From the NCBI GenBank assembly GCA_013813615.1, contig JACCRJ010000181.1, positions 1-10,292 of the forward strand: a stretch of 10,292 nucleotides of DNA. The letters run 5' to 3'. Made by a program: the position numbers and the translations under genes. This document shows positions 1 to 5,637 of this stretch, piece after piece. The notes under the pieces were generated by a model. The model was not told the origin of the DNA. It worked only from the letters and a program-made list of their open reading frames with translations, and searched no databases. Source of the stretch: Lautropia sp. (GTDB taxonomy: Bacteria; Pseudomonadota; Gammaproteobacteria; Burkholderiales; Burkholderiaceae_E). Each line of letters begins with the position of its first letter. The first letter of the stretch is position 1.

Positions 1-188
1 CCGTGGCCCCCCCCGCTCCCGGCGGCCCCGAGGTCCGCGCCGAGTTCGCTTGCGAACACCCGGTAGCGAAGCTGCAATGCCTCGTCTACTTCACCCGGCC
101 GGTCGGCTACGCGCACCTCAAGGTGGCCAGTGCGGCCAAGGTGCCTTGGGGGTGCCTCTGCTGCGGGTCTGATGATGGCGTTGTGCAT
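1..188 (-). CDS. GNAT-type N-acyltransferase (OlsB/hemolysin-like), N-terminal part, cut by window edge
   Basis: Reading the minus strand from an ATG at 188 gives 62 codons with no stop before the left edge. Residues 23-52 read LEVRVADRPGEVDEALQLRY then RVFASELGADL. This is the N-terminal signature of the Acetyltransf_5 type of GNAT proteins (OlsB ornithine-lipid acyltransferases and proteins annotated as putative hemolysins), in which an LRYRVF segment followed by an acidic residue opens the acyl-transfer fold. A GGAG lies 7 bases before the ATG. The first 20 or so residues, before the conserved block, are typical in length for the family. The catalytic part lies outside the window, so substrate (acyl-ACP to ornithine or other amine) is not determined. 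It is on the same strand as the sulfhydrylase but 186 bp away. The opposite-strand open frame at 3-266 is a shadow. The family call is by recognition of about 30 residues only. Confidence 0.65.
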   Translation of the reverse strand, partial: MHNAIIRPAAEAPPRHLGRTGHLEVRVADRPGEVDEALQLRYRVFASELGADLGAAGSGGGH

Positions 189-374
189 GTTCCGGCTCCA
201 ATAGCGGGCGACCTAGTGCACATCACCTTACCTGCAGCCGGTTGCATCGCTGTGACTCCTGAATGACGCGCAGATGACACCGGGCCCCCCGGCAGCACCA
301 TATCCTGCTCCGAAAGACTATCGAAGGGGTGCGCGAGACGGGCACGCGCGCCTGAAGTCGCGCTACCCTGACTG
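189..374. other. Intergenic gap between acyltransferase and sulfhydrylase genes
   Basis: This gap holds no credible gene. On the minus strand a weak promoter-like pair is present: TTCGAT (320-325) and TATGGT (297-302) separated by 17 bases, which would leave a leader of about 105 bases before the acyltransferase ATG. A TTGACA hexamer (373-378) overlaps the sulfhydrylase stop codon but has no matching -10 at the right distance. No stem followed by a T run is seen, so termination of the upstream gene is unresolved. Confidence 0.25.
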
Positions 375-1688
375 TCAACCGGCACTGTGCTCGAGCGCCT
401 GCTCGATGTCCCACAGGATGTCGTCGATCGATTCCAGTCCCACCGACAGCCGGACCATGTCGGTCGTCACGCCCGCCGCCTGCTGCTGGCGCTCATCCAG
501 CTGGCGATGAGTCGTGGAAGCGGGATGGATGACCAGGGTGCGGGCGTCGCCGACATTGGCCAAGTGGCTCATGAAGCGGGCGGCATCGATGAACCGCTCA
601 CCGGCCGCCTGGGCATTGCCATCCGCGCCGGGCTTCAGGCCGAACACGAGAATGCCGCCGGCGCCCTTTGGCAGGTAGCGCCGGGCCAGCTCGGAATATC
701 GGCTGCGGTTCGGCCCCTTCGCCAGGCCTGGGTAGTTCACCCACGCGACCCGCGGGTGCGACGACAGGTACTCCGCCACACGGGCGGCATTGCTGACGTG
801 CCGTTCCATGCGCAGCGGCAGCGTCTCGATCCCCTGCAGCAGCATCCAGGCCGAAATCGGCGCGAGCGTCGGACCGAGGGTGCGCGCCGTCTCCATCCGG
901 GCCTTCATGGTGAAGCCGAAATCGCCGAAGGTCTCGTAGAAGCGCACGCCGTGGTAGCCCTGCGAAGGCTCGACCATCTCCGGAAAGTTGCCGTTGTCCC
1001 ACGGAAACTTCCCTGACTCGATCACCACGCCGCCCATGGTGGTGCCGTGCCCGCCAAGGTACTTGGTGACCGAATGGACCACGATGTCGGCGCCGTGGCG
1101 CATCGGCTGGCACAGGTACGGCGATGCCAGGGTGTTGTCGACCACCAGCGGAATCCCGTGATCGTGCGCAACCTGTGCGACCGCTTCGATGTCGATGACG
1201 TTCAGGCGAGGATTGGCAATCGTCTCGACGAAGATCGCCCTGCTGTTCGGCCGCAGCGCCGCCCGGAAGTTGCCCGGCTCATCCGGCTCGACGAAACTGC
1301 ATTCGATGCCCATCCGCTTGAACGTCACGGCGAACTGGGAATAGGTGCCGCCATAGAGCGTGCTGGCGGCGACGAAGTGGTCGCCAGCCTTCAGCAGTGT
1401 CAGCATCGCGACCATCTCGGCGGCCATTCCGCTGGCGGTTGCGACTGCCGCCCGTCCGCCTTCGATCGCCGCCATCCGCTCTTCCAGCACCGCAACCGTC
1501 GGATTCGACAGTCGCGAATAGACGTTGCCGAAAGTCTGCAGGTTGAAGAGGCTCGCCGCGTGCTCCGCCGAGTCGAAGACGTAGGAGGTGGTCTGGTGGA
1601 TCGGCGCCGCGCGCGAGCCGGTCACCGCGTCCGGGACCTGGCCTGCATGCAGGCACAAGGTCTCGATGCCGAAGGTGCGATCCGCCAT
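375..1688 (-). CDS. metY: O-acetylhomoserine sulfhydrylase (aminocarboxypropyltransferase), PLP-dependent
   Basis: This cytoplasmic PLP enzyme of the Cys/Met metabolism family makes homocysteine (or methionine) from O-acetylhomoserine and sulfide (or methanethiol). The 437-residue length fits MetY (about 425-440) better than MetB or MetZ (about 380-400). Visible signatures are the N-terminal TLCLHAGQ-type opening (ETLCLHAGQ, residues 9-17), YSRLSNPT (57-64), the phosphate-binding SGM (86-88), the PLP-ring aspartate in VVDNT (182-186), the Schiff-base lysine K209 in SVTKYLGGHG, and a C-terminal HPASTTHRQL substrate-carboxylate block. The ATG at 1688 is supported by GGGAG five bases upstream. 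No metX or other methionine gene is next to it. The nearest same-strand gene upstream is the broken osmC remnant. The family call is firm; the choice of sulfhydrylase over a related gamma-lyase rests on length and the N-terminal motif. Confidence 0.93.
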   Translation of the reverse strand: MADRTFGIETLCLHAGQVPDAVTGSRAAPIHQTTSYVFDSAEHAASLFNLQTFGNVYSRLSNPTVAVLEERMAAIEGGRAAVATASGMAAEMVAMLTLLKAGDHFVAASTLYGGTYSQFAVTFKRMGIECSFVEPDEPGNFRAALRPNSRAIFVETIANPRLNVIDIEAVAQVAHDHGIPLVVDNTLASPYLCQPMRHGADIVVHSVTKYLGGHGTTMGGVVIESGKFPWDNGNFPEMVEPSQGYHGVRFYETFGDFGFTMKARMETARTLGPTLAPISAWMLLQGIETLPLRMERHVSNAARVAEYLSSHPRVAWVNYPGLAKGPNRSRYSELARRYLPKGAGGILVFGLKPGADGNAQAAGERFIDAARFMSHLANVGDARTLVIHPASTTHRQLDERQQQAAGVTTDMVRLSVGLESIDDILWDIEQALEHSAG

Positions 1689-1740
1689 GCCGTCTCCCGT
1701 GCGCCCGGATTGATGACGGCCATTGTCGCCGATCCGTGTG

Positions 1741-1758
1741 CCGTAGCGGCTTCTACGG
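1741..1758 (-). repeat. Short hairpin upstream of metY
   Basis: CCGTAG at 1741-1746 and CTACGG at 1753-1758 are perfect reverse complements around a 6-base loop, 52 bases before the metY ATG. It lies where a metY leader or promoter would be. No riboswitch is recognised and there is no T run. Its role is unknown. Confidence 0.3.
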
Positions 1759-1771
1759 TCCCAGGTGGCCC

Positions 1772-1801
1772 GGCGCCGGCGACGGCGGCCGAAGCGGCGC
1801 C
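1772..1801 (-). terminator. GC-rich inverted repeat after the osmC remnant (possible terminator stem)
   Basis: GGCGCCG (1772-1778) pairs with CGGCGCC (1795-1801) across a 16-base loop, 20 bases past the osmC remnant stop on the minus strand. There is no following T run and the region is extremely GC-rich, so this could be chance. Confidence 0.2.
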
Positions 1802-1821
1802 AGCCGCCCGCCGTGCAGTCG

Positions 1822-1985
1822 TCAGGCCAGCGCCCAGTCGAGCGAAATGGTCGCGTTGAGCAGCTTCGACACCGGGCAGCCGCTCTTTGCCTTGTCCGCG
1901 ATCTGCCCGAAAGCGTCGCGTTCGATGCCTGGCACCCGGGCCTGCAGGCTCAGGTCGGAGCGGGTGATGGCGAAACCGTCACCGA
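1822..1985 (-). pseudogene. osmC: OsmC-type peroxidase, 5'-truncated remnant (C-terminal third)
   Basis: The minus frame ending at a stop at 1822-1824 encodes GDGFAITRSDLSLQARVPGI, then ERDAFGQIADKAKSGCPVSK and LLNATISLDWALA. This aligns residue by residue with the last 50 or so residues of OsmC; from memory, the E. coli protein has DAGFAIT, VPGID, KAKAGCPVSQVL and ITLDYQL at the same places. OsmC reduces organic hydroperoxides with a cysteine pair; only the second cysteine (in GCPVS) is retained. The first 90 residues, including the peroxidatic cysteine and the dimer-forming N-terminal strands, are absent: upstream of about 1985 the frame becomes unrelated sequence and then runs into the divergent lipoprotein gene. 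The frame stays open to an ATG at 2067, so a short fusion product of 81 residues is formally possible, but it has no good ribosome site. The remnant is best read as a deletion scar. It is intact in reading frame, so decay looks recent. Confidence 0.75.
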
Positions 1986-2039
1986 CCGCGCACCCCCGCT
2001 GGCGTGTCGGGCCCGGACCGGCTCGATGTTGCGTCGCGC

Positions 2040-2045
2040 TATGAT
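2040..2045 (+). promoter_or_regulatory. Candidate -10 box for the lipoprotein gene
   Basis: TATGAT preceded by GC fits a sigma-70 -10 element. Transcription would begin near 2052, about 25 bases before the ATG at 2077, which argues against the ATG at 2041 as the start. No clear -35 hexamer is seen 16-18 bases upstream. Confidence 0.35.
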
Positions 2046-2076
2046 CACACCGAAGTTCGATCGACATGAGGCAGAC

Positions 2077-2514
2077 ATGAGGACAGACATGAGGTCAGCG
2101 CCTGCCCCGGCACGGATGTTCTTGTCGATGGTCGGCATCGCCCTGCTTGCCGCCGGCTGCGCCTTCCGTGAACCCGCGCCGGTCAGGGAGCTCACTCCCG
2201 CAGAGAAAGGGATGACACCGCTGTCGGGCACCGAGGTCAGGTCGATCCTGAACAAGACGCGGTACAGCTGGCAGGCAGCGCAGGGCGCCACCGGCACCGC
2301 CATCACGACCGGCGACGGCCGGGTACGGGTGATGTGGGACACCGGCGCCGTCAACGGCCGGATCCGCTTCACCGACACCGGCTACTGCTCGCGCTTCGAG
2401 GGCGTACGCAACGGCGCGGAGGACTGCTACCGGCTGTACCGTAACGGACCCAAGGGCTTCACCGTCGTCAGGCAGGACGGTACTCCGAGCGGCACCATCA
2501 CCCTGAGCAACTGA
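2077..2514 (+). CDS. Small secreted lipoprotein of unknown function
   Basis: From the ATG at 2077 this is a 145-residue protein with a lipoprotein signal peptide: basic start, hydrophobic stretch FLSMVGIALLAAG (residues 15-27) and lipobox LAAGC with the lipidated cysteine at 28. It should therefore be anchored in the inner or outer membrane, facing the periplasm. The mature part has a short proline-rich linker, then a region rich in glycine, charged residues and predicted short strands, ending with a two-cysteine segment (GYCSRF...EDCYRLYRNG) and a DG/G-rich tail. The pattern recalls small periplasmic beta proteins such as DUF995-like families, but I cannot assign one. Starts at 2041, 2077 and 2089 are in frame; GAGG five bases before 2077 and another GAGG six bases before 2089 make these two equally good, both after the likely -10 box. 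The gene is divergent from the osmC remnant and 74 bp before the DUF2889 gene, with a strong hairpin between. Confidence 0.75.
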   Translation: MRTDMRSAPAPARMFLSMVGIALLAAGCAFREPAPVRELTPAEKGMTPLSGTEVRSILNKTRYSWQAAQGATGTAITTGDGRVRVMWDTGAVNGRIRFTDTGYCSRFEGVRNGAEDCYRLYRNGPKGFTVVRQDGTPSGTITLSN

Positions 2515-2538
2515 CGACGCACAAGCGGCAGCTGAGCG

Positions 2539-2558
2539 CCGCGGTGGGAGCACCGCGG
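2539..2558 (+). terminator. Perfect 8-bp hairpin between lipoprotein and DUF2889 genes
   Basis: CCGCGGTG (2539-2546) and CACCGCGG (2551-2558) form a perfect stem with a GGAG loop, 24 bases after the lipoprotein stop. There is no T run, so it is not a classic intrinsic terminator. It may stabilise the upstream mRNA end or reduce read-through into the cassette. The first arm is also repeated directly (CCGCGGTGGG at 2539 and 2553). Confidence 0.4.
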
Positions 2559-2588
2559 TGGGCGGGCCGCGTCAACACAAGGACTTCG

Positions 2589-3167
2589 ATGCAACGTGAA
2601 CTGCTCCATACGCGCTCGATCGAGCTGCAGGGCTTCGGGCGCAGCGACGGCCTCTATGAACTGGAAGCACGGCTGAAGGACCGCAAGAGCTACGACAGCC
2701 GGCGCTTCCCCGAAGGCGTCCTGCCGGCCGGCGAGCCGCTTCACGACATGACCGTGCGGATGACCTTCGACGAGGACCTGCTGATCCATGAGTTCAAGGC
2801 GACGATGGCGGCAACGCCGTATGACGGCTGCCGGCAGGCGGAACCGAACTTCGACGCCCTCGCCGGCCTGAAGATCGAGTCCGGATTCCTGCGCGAAGCG
2901 AACCGCCGGGTCGCGGGCGTGAGCGGCTGCACCCACCTCCGGGAACTGCTGCAGCAGATCGCCACCACCGCCTTCCAGACCGTGGTCGGCGTGCGGCTGC
3001 AGAAACAGGACGCGCGGCAGGATCGTCCGCTGGCGAAGCCGAAGCTGATCGATAGCTGCACCGGCTATCGCGCCGATGGCGAATGGGTACGCGTCCGCTG
3101 GCCGCAGTTCTATCACGGGCACGCCGAAACGGCGCCCGCCGCCGGGAAAGTGCCCGGCGGGGCGTGA
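2589..3167 (+). CDS. DUF2889 family protein
   Basis: A 192-residue soluble protein without signal peptide or membrane helix. It shows the hallmarks I associate with DUF2889: GFGRSDGLYELEARLKDRKS near residues 15-34, GEPLHDMTVR (48-57), TPYDGC (76-81), GVSGCTHLRELL (110-121) and DSCTGY...WVRVRWPQFY (155-175). The recurring Cys and His residues (H52, C81, C114, H116, C157) look like candidates for metal binding or catalysis; that is inference, as the family has no established function known to me. The ATG at 2589 is chosen because AAGGA sits five bases upstream and the conserved domain begins right after; the longer frame from 2544 adds unconserved sequence covering the hairpin. Its stop overlaps the GTG start of the next gene (GTGA), so translation of the two is probably coupled. 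It is the first gene of a three-gene group with DUF3182 and a hydrolase. Confidence 0.85.
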   Translation: MQRELLHTRSIELQGFGRSDGLYELEARLKDRKSYDSRRFPEGVLPAGEPLHDMTVRMTFDEDLLIHEFKATMAATPYDGCRQAEPNFDALAGLKIESGFLREANRRVAGVSGCTHLRELLQQIATTAFQTVVGVRLQKQDARQDRPLAKPKLIDSCTGYRADGEWVRVRWPQFYHGHAETAPAAGKVPGGA

Positions 3168-4297
3168 GCAACGCCGCGCCGGCGACCGCCGCGGGACCGG
3201 GCCCGGTCGTCTTCCTGCGCTGCTCCGAGGCAACTGCGCCGCAGGGCCATGAGATCATCAGCAAGATGGCGGCGGCTCGCGGCGTGGCCGAGCTGCTGGG
3301 CAGGGAGTTTGCAGGCACTTTCGACGCTTCGACCCCCTACAGCAGGGCACCCTACTTCGTGCCCGACGAAACCCTCCTCCTGGCGCACGCGCACCAACTC
3401 GGTATCAGGAATGAGCGCCAGTTGTTCGGCGGCGTCGTCCCGCACCCGTTCGTCGCGACCAAGACGATCACCCATTGCCTTCCAGACCCGGACGCGCAGG
3501 CGCAGGCGGGCTGGCAGCCGGCTTTCGGCGAGCAGGTCCGGGACGTGGTGCTGCCGGGCTTCTCGGCATTCTCGCGGGCCGATGCCCTCCGTGCCGGCGC
3601 GCTGCTGCTTGCTTCGGGCCCGGTGCGGCTCAAGCGGCCGGGCGGCGTCGGCGGGCGCGGGCAGTCGGTTGTCAAGGATCCTCCGGAATTGGAGGCCGAA
3701 CTCGAGGCCATCGACGCTTCCGAACTGGCGCGCGATGGCGTGGTGCTCGAATGCAACCTGGTCGACGTGAAAACGCTCAGCGTCGGTCAGGCCCGCCTCG
3801 GCGACATGCAGATCAGCTACTGCGGCACCCAGCGCCTCACCCCGGCAAACAACGGCAGTCAGGTCTACGGAGGCTCGGAACTGCTGGTGGCGCGGGGCGA
3901 TTGGGAAGCCCTGCTGGGGCTGGAGCTTGCGCCGCCGACGCGCCTGGCGATCAGGCAGGCGCGGACCTACCACGAAGCCGCGATGGCCGTATTCGACGGC
4001 ATGTTCGCTTCCCGCAGCAACTACGACGTTGCGCAGGGCTTTGATGCGGCCGGCAACGGCCGCTCCGGCGTGCTGGAGCAGAGCTGGCGCATCGGCGGCG
4101 CTACGGGGGCGGAACTGGCGGCGATCAAGGCCTTCCAGGCCGACCCCGACCTTGCGTCGGTCGGCGCCTGCACCACCGAGATCCACGGCGAGAGCCCCCT
4201 GCCGCCGGACGATGCGGTGGTCTACTTCCGCGGAACCGACGCGCGGGTCGGCGCGCTCACCAAGTACGCAAGGCTGCATCCCCATGACGATTCGTGA
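3164..4297 (+). CDS. DUF3182 family protein, ATP-grasp-like
   Basis: A 377-residue cytoplasmic protein starting at GTG 3164, overlapping the DUF2889 stop by four bases. The family call rests on recognised blocks (FVPDETLL, LFGGVVPHPFVATKTITH, LKRPGGVGGRGQSVV, EQSWRIGGATGAELAA). In order it shows a possible lysine contact at K100 (ATKTITH), a lysine plus glycine-rich loop at K157 and G160-G166, an acidic residue after a beta strand at E196 (VVLECNLVDVKTL), and a late E305-x-S-x-R309 segment followed by IGGAT. This is the order of nucleotide-lysine, flexible loop, adenine-side acid and magnesium-binding acid in ATP-grasp ligases, so an ATP-dependent carboxylate ligase is inferred; the Asn often seen in the last motif is Ser here. 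DUF3182 itself has no assigned function known to me. Its last 14 bp overlap the hydrolase start, implying co-translation. Confidence 0.85.
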   Translation: MSNAAPATAAGPGPVVFLRCSEATAPQGHEIISKMAAARGVAELLGREFAGTFDASTPYSRAPYFVPDETLLLAHAHQLGIRNERQLFGGVVPHPFVATKTITHCLPDPDAQAQAGWQPAFGEQVRDVVLPGFSAFSRADALRAGALLLASGPVRLKRPGGVGGRGQSVVKDPPELEAELEAIDASELARDGVVLECNLVDVKTLSVGQARLGDMQISYCGTQRLTPANNGSQVYGGSELLVARGDWEALLGLELAPPTRLAIRQARTYHEAAMAVFDGMFASRSNYDVAQGFDAAGNGRSGVLEQSWRIGGATGAELAAIKAFQADPDLASVGACTTEIHGESPLPPDDAVVYFRGTDARVGALTKYARLHPHDDS

Positions 4298-5036
4298 GCA
4301 GCGCATGGACATCGCGGTCGGCAGCAGCCACGTCTGCGCGACCATCGTCGCGCCGGAAACCCTGCTGCCCGGCATCCTCTTCGTCCACGGCTGGGGGGGC
4401 AGCCAGGAGCGTTATCTGGAGCGGGCCCGGGTGATCGCGGAACTCGGCTGCGTCTGCCTGACCTTCGACCTCAGCGGCCATGCCGCCACCAGCCTGAGGT
4501 TCGAGACGGTGACCCGCGAGCACAACCTGCAGGACCTGCTGGCCGCCTACGACACGCTCATCGCCCAGCCCAACGTCGACCCGGCGCAGATCGCAGTGGT
4601 CGGCAGCAGCTACGGCGGCTACCTGGCGGCCATCGCGACGTCACTGCGTCCGGTGCAGTGCCTTGCGCTGCGGGTGCCGGCGCTGTACGTGGACAGCGGC
4701 TGGGAAATACCCAAACTGCAATTGCGCAAGGAACAGAACCTTGAAGCCTACCGCGAGACGATCATTGCGGCGGAAGCGAACCGCGCGCTGCTGGCCTGCT
4801 CGCAGTTCGGCGGCGACGTGCTGCTGGTTCAGTCCGAGTTCGACCACCGGATTCCGCCGGCGGTCATCTCCAACTACCGCGAAGCCTGCGTGCAGGCCCG
4901 CTCGCTGACCTATCGCCTGATGCGAGGCGCGGACCACGGCCTTACCGACGAATCGAAGAGCCAGGCCTATACGGCGCTCCTCAGCACCTGGCTGCGGGAG
5001 ATGGTGTTCGATATCCGGCGGCGGGCGGGCGGCTGA
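4284..5036 (+). CDS. Alpha/beta hydrolase (serine esterase/peptidase-like)
   Basis: A 250-residue cytoplasmic alpha/beta-fold hydrolase with a complete triad: oxyanion-hole motif HGWGGS (35-40), nucleophile S109 in GSSYGG, acid D187 (QSEFDHRIPP) and base H218 (GADHGLTD). The Y after the nucleophile and the GGY that follows resemble the dienelactone hydrolase and prolyl-oligopeptidase-like groups, which cleave esters or amides of small acyl groups. There is no lid domain large enough for a lipase and no signal peptide. The ATG at 4284 lies 14 bases inside the DUF3182 gene; a second ATG at 4305 is possible but would trim the first strand. As the last gene of the unit it could remove or hydrolyse a group that the ATP-grasp-like partner attaches. 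The 3' end overlaps the convergent membrane-protein gene by 70 bp. Confidence 0.88.
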   Translation: MTIREQRMDIAVGSSHVCATIVAPETLLPGILFVHGWGGSQERYLERARVIAELGCVCLTFDLSGHAATSLRFETVTREHNLQDLLAAYDTLIAQPNVDPAQIAVVGSSYGGYLAAIATSLRPVQCLALRVPALYVDSGWEIPKLQLRKEQNLEAYRETIIAAEANRALLACSQFGGDVLLVQSEFDHRIPPAVISNYREACVQARSLTYRLMRGADHGLTDESKSQAYTALLSTWLREMVFDIRRRAGG

Positions 5037-5533
5037 TCTGCCGGGTACAGTGGCGCGGAGGATCCCTGCTGCCGCTGCCACCGCAGGACGGCCGCCGCCG
5101 CGATGCCGAGGCCGAAGGCGACGTAGCCGGCCGCCATCGCCGGGCGGGAAAGGCGCAGCTCGAAACCCGGGGTGAACCGGTGCGGCGTCACGGTGTAGTC
5201 GATCGTGCAGGCGACCGCGGCGGTGCCCAGCCCGGCGAGCAGCGCGTTGGGCACCGACCGATCCGCCCAGTCGCCGACCAGCCTTTCATGAAGCACCGCC
5301 CAGAAGTAGGCAGAAGCATGGTGGGTGGCATAACCCACGCCGGTGTGGCGCAGCGTTACCTCGTTGGTCCTGGCCTCCGCGTCTCCCCACAACCAATGGC
5401 TGGTGCTGTTCACGGCGGCGGGCGCGTGTCCTGCCTCCCACTTGGAGGCCGCAGCCAGCGCGACGCTGGAGAAGGCGCTGGCAGCGGTGCCGGTGGCGAC
5501 GGCGTCCTTGAACGCCCGATCCCAGGATTTCAT
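4967..5533 (-). CDS. Small multi-pass membrane protein of unknown function
   Basis: A 188-residue protein with about four hydrophobic segments (roughly 12-30, 68-85, 96-114 and 131-151), so an inner-membrane protein. Recognisable blocks are MKSWDRAFKDAVATG at the start, VNSTSHWLWGD (41-51), a HH...FWA motif in the second helix (71-79) and DYTVTPHRFTPGFELRLS (112-129). I have seen similar uncharacterised proteobacterial proteins with these blocks but know no function. The ATG at 5533 is chosen over the one at 5596 because GAGGAAAA stands four bases upstream and conservation starts there. The basic tail (160-188) is encoded within the end of the hydrolase gene on the other strand: the 70-bp convergent overlap could be functional antisense or simply loss of an earlier stop. 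The gene is divergent from the EamA transporter. Confidence 0.75.
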   Translation of the reverse strand: MKSWDRAFKDAVATGTAASAFSSVALAAASKWEAGHAPAAVNSTSHWLWGDAEARTNEVTLRHTGVGYATHHASAYFWAVLHERLVGDWADRSVPNALLAGLGTAAVACTIDYTVTPHRFTPGFELRLSRPAMAAGYVAFGLGIAAAAVLRWQRQQGSSAPLYPADQPPARRRISNTISRSQVLRSAV

Positions 5534-5607
5534 GCGGTTTTCCTCGTGTGCACGGCGGATACGGATGCCCCCGCTGCCGTCGGCCGCAACGGACATGCCT
5601 GCCGGTT

Positions 5608-5613
5608 AGCATA
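5608..5613 (-). promoter_or_regulatory. Candidate -10 box for the membrane-protein gene
   Basis: On the minus strand TATGCT lies 75 bases before the ATG at 5533. No -35 match is evident. This is a weak call, kept because it is the only T/A-rich hexamer in the divergent gap. Confidence 0.2.
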
Positions 5614-5637
5614 GGCTTCAGCGGGCCACGTTCGCTG

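Noticed and set aside
3..266. Plus-strand 87-codon frame at the left edge
   Set aside because: No family was recognised, and the minus strand of 1-188 encodes a clear GNAT-type N terminus with a ribosome site.
3113..4375. A 420-codon minus-strand frame opposite the DUF3182 gene
   Set aside because: It is an antisense shadow: no motifs, and the plus strand encodes a recognised family with coupled neighbours.
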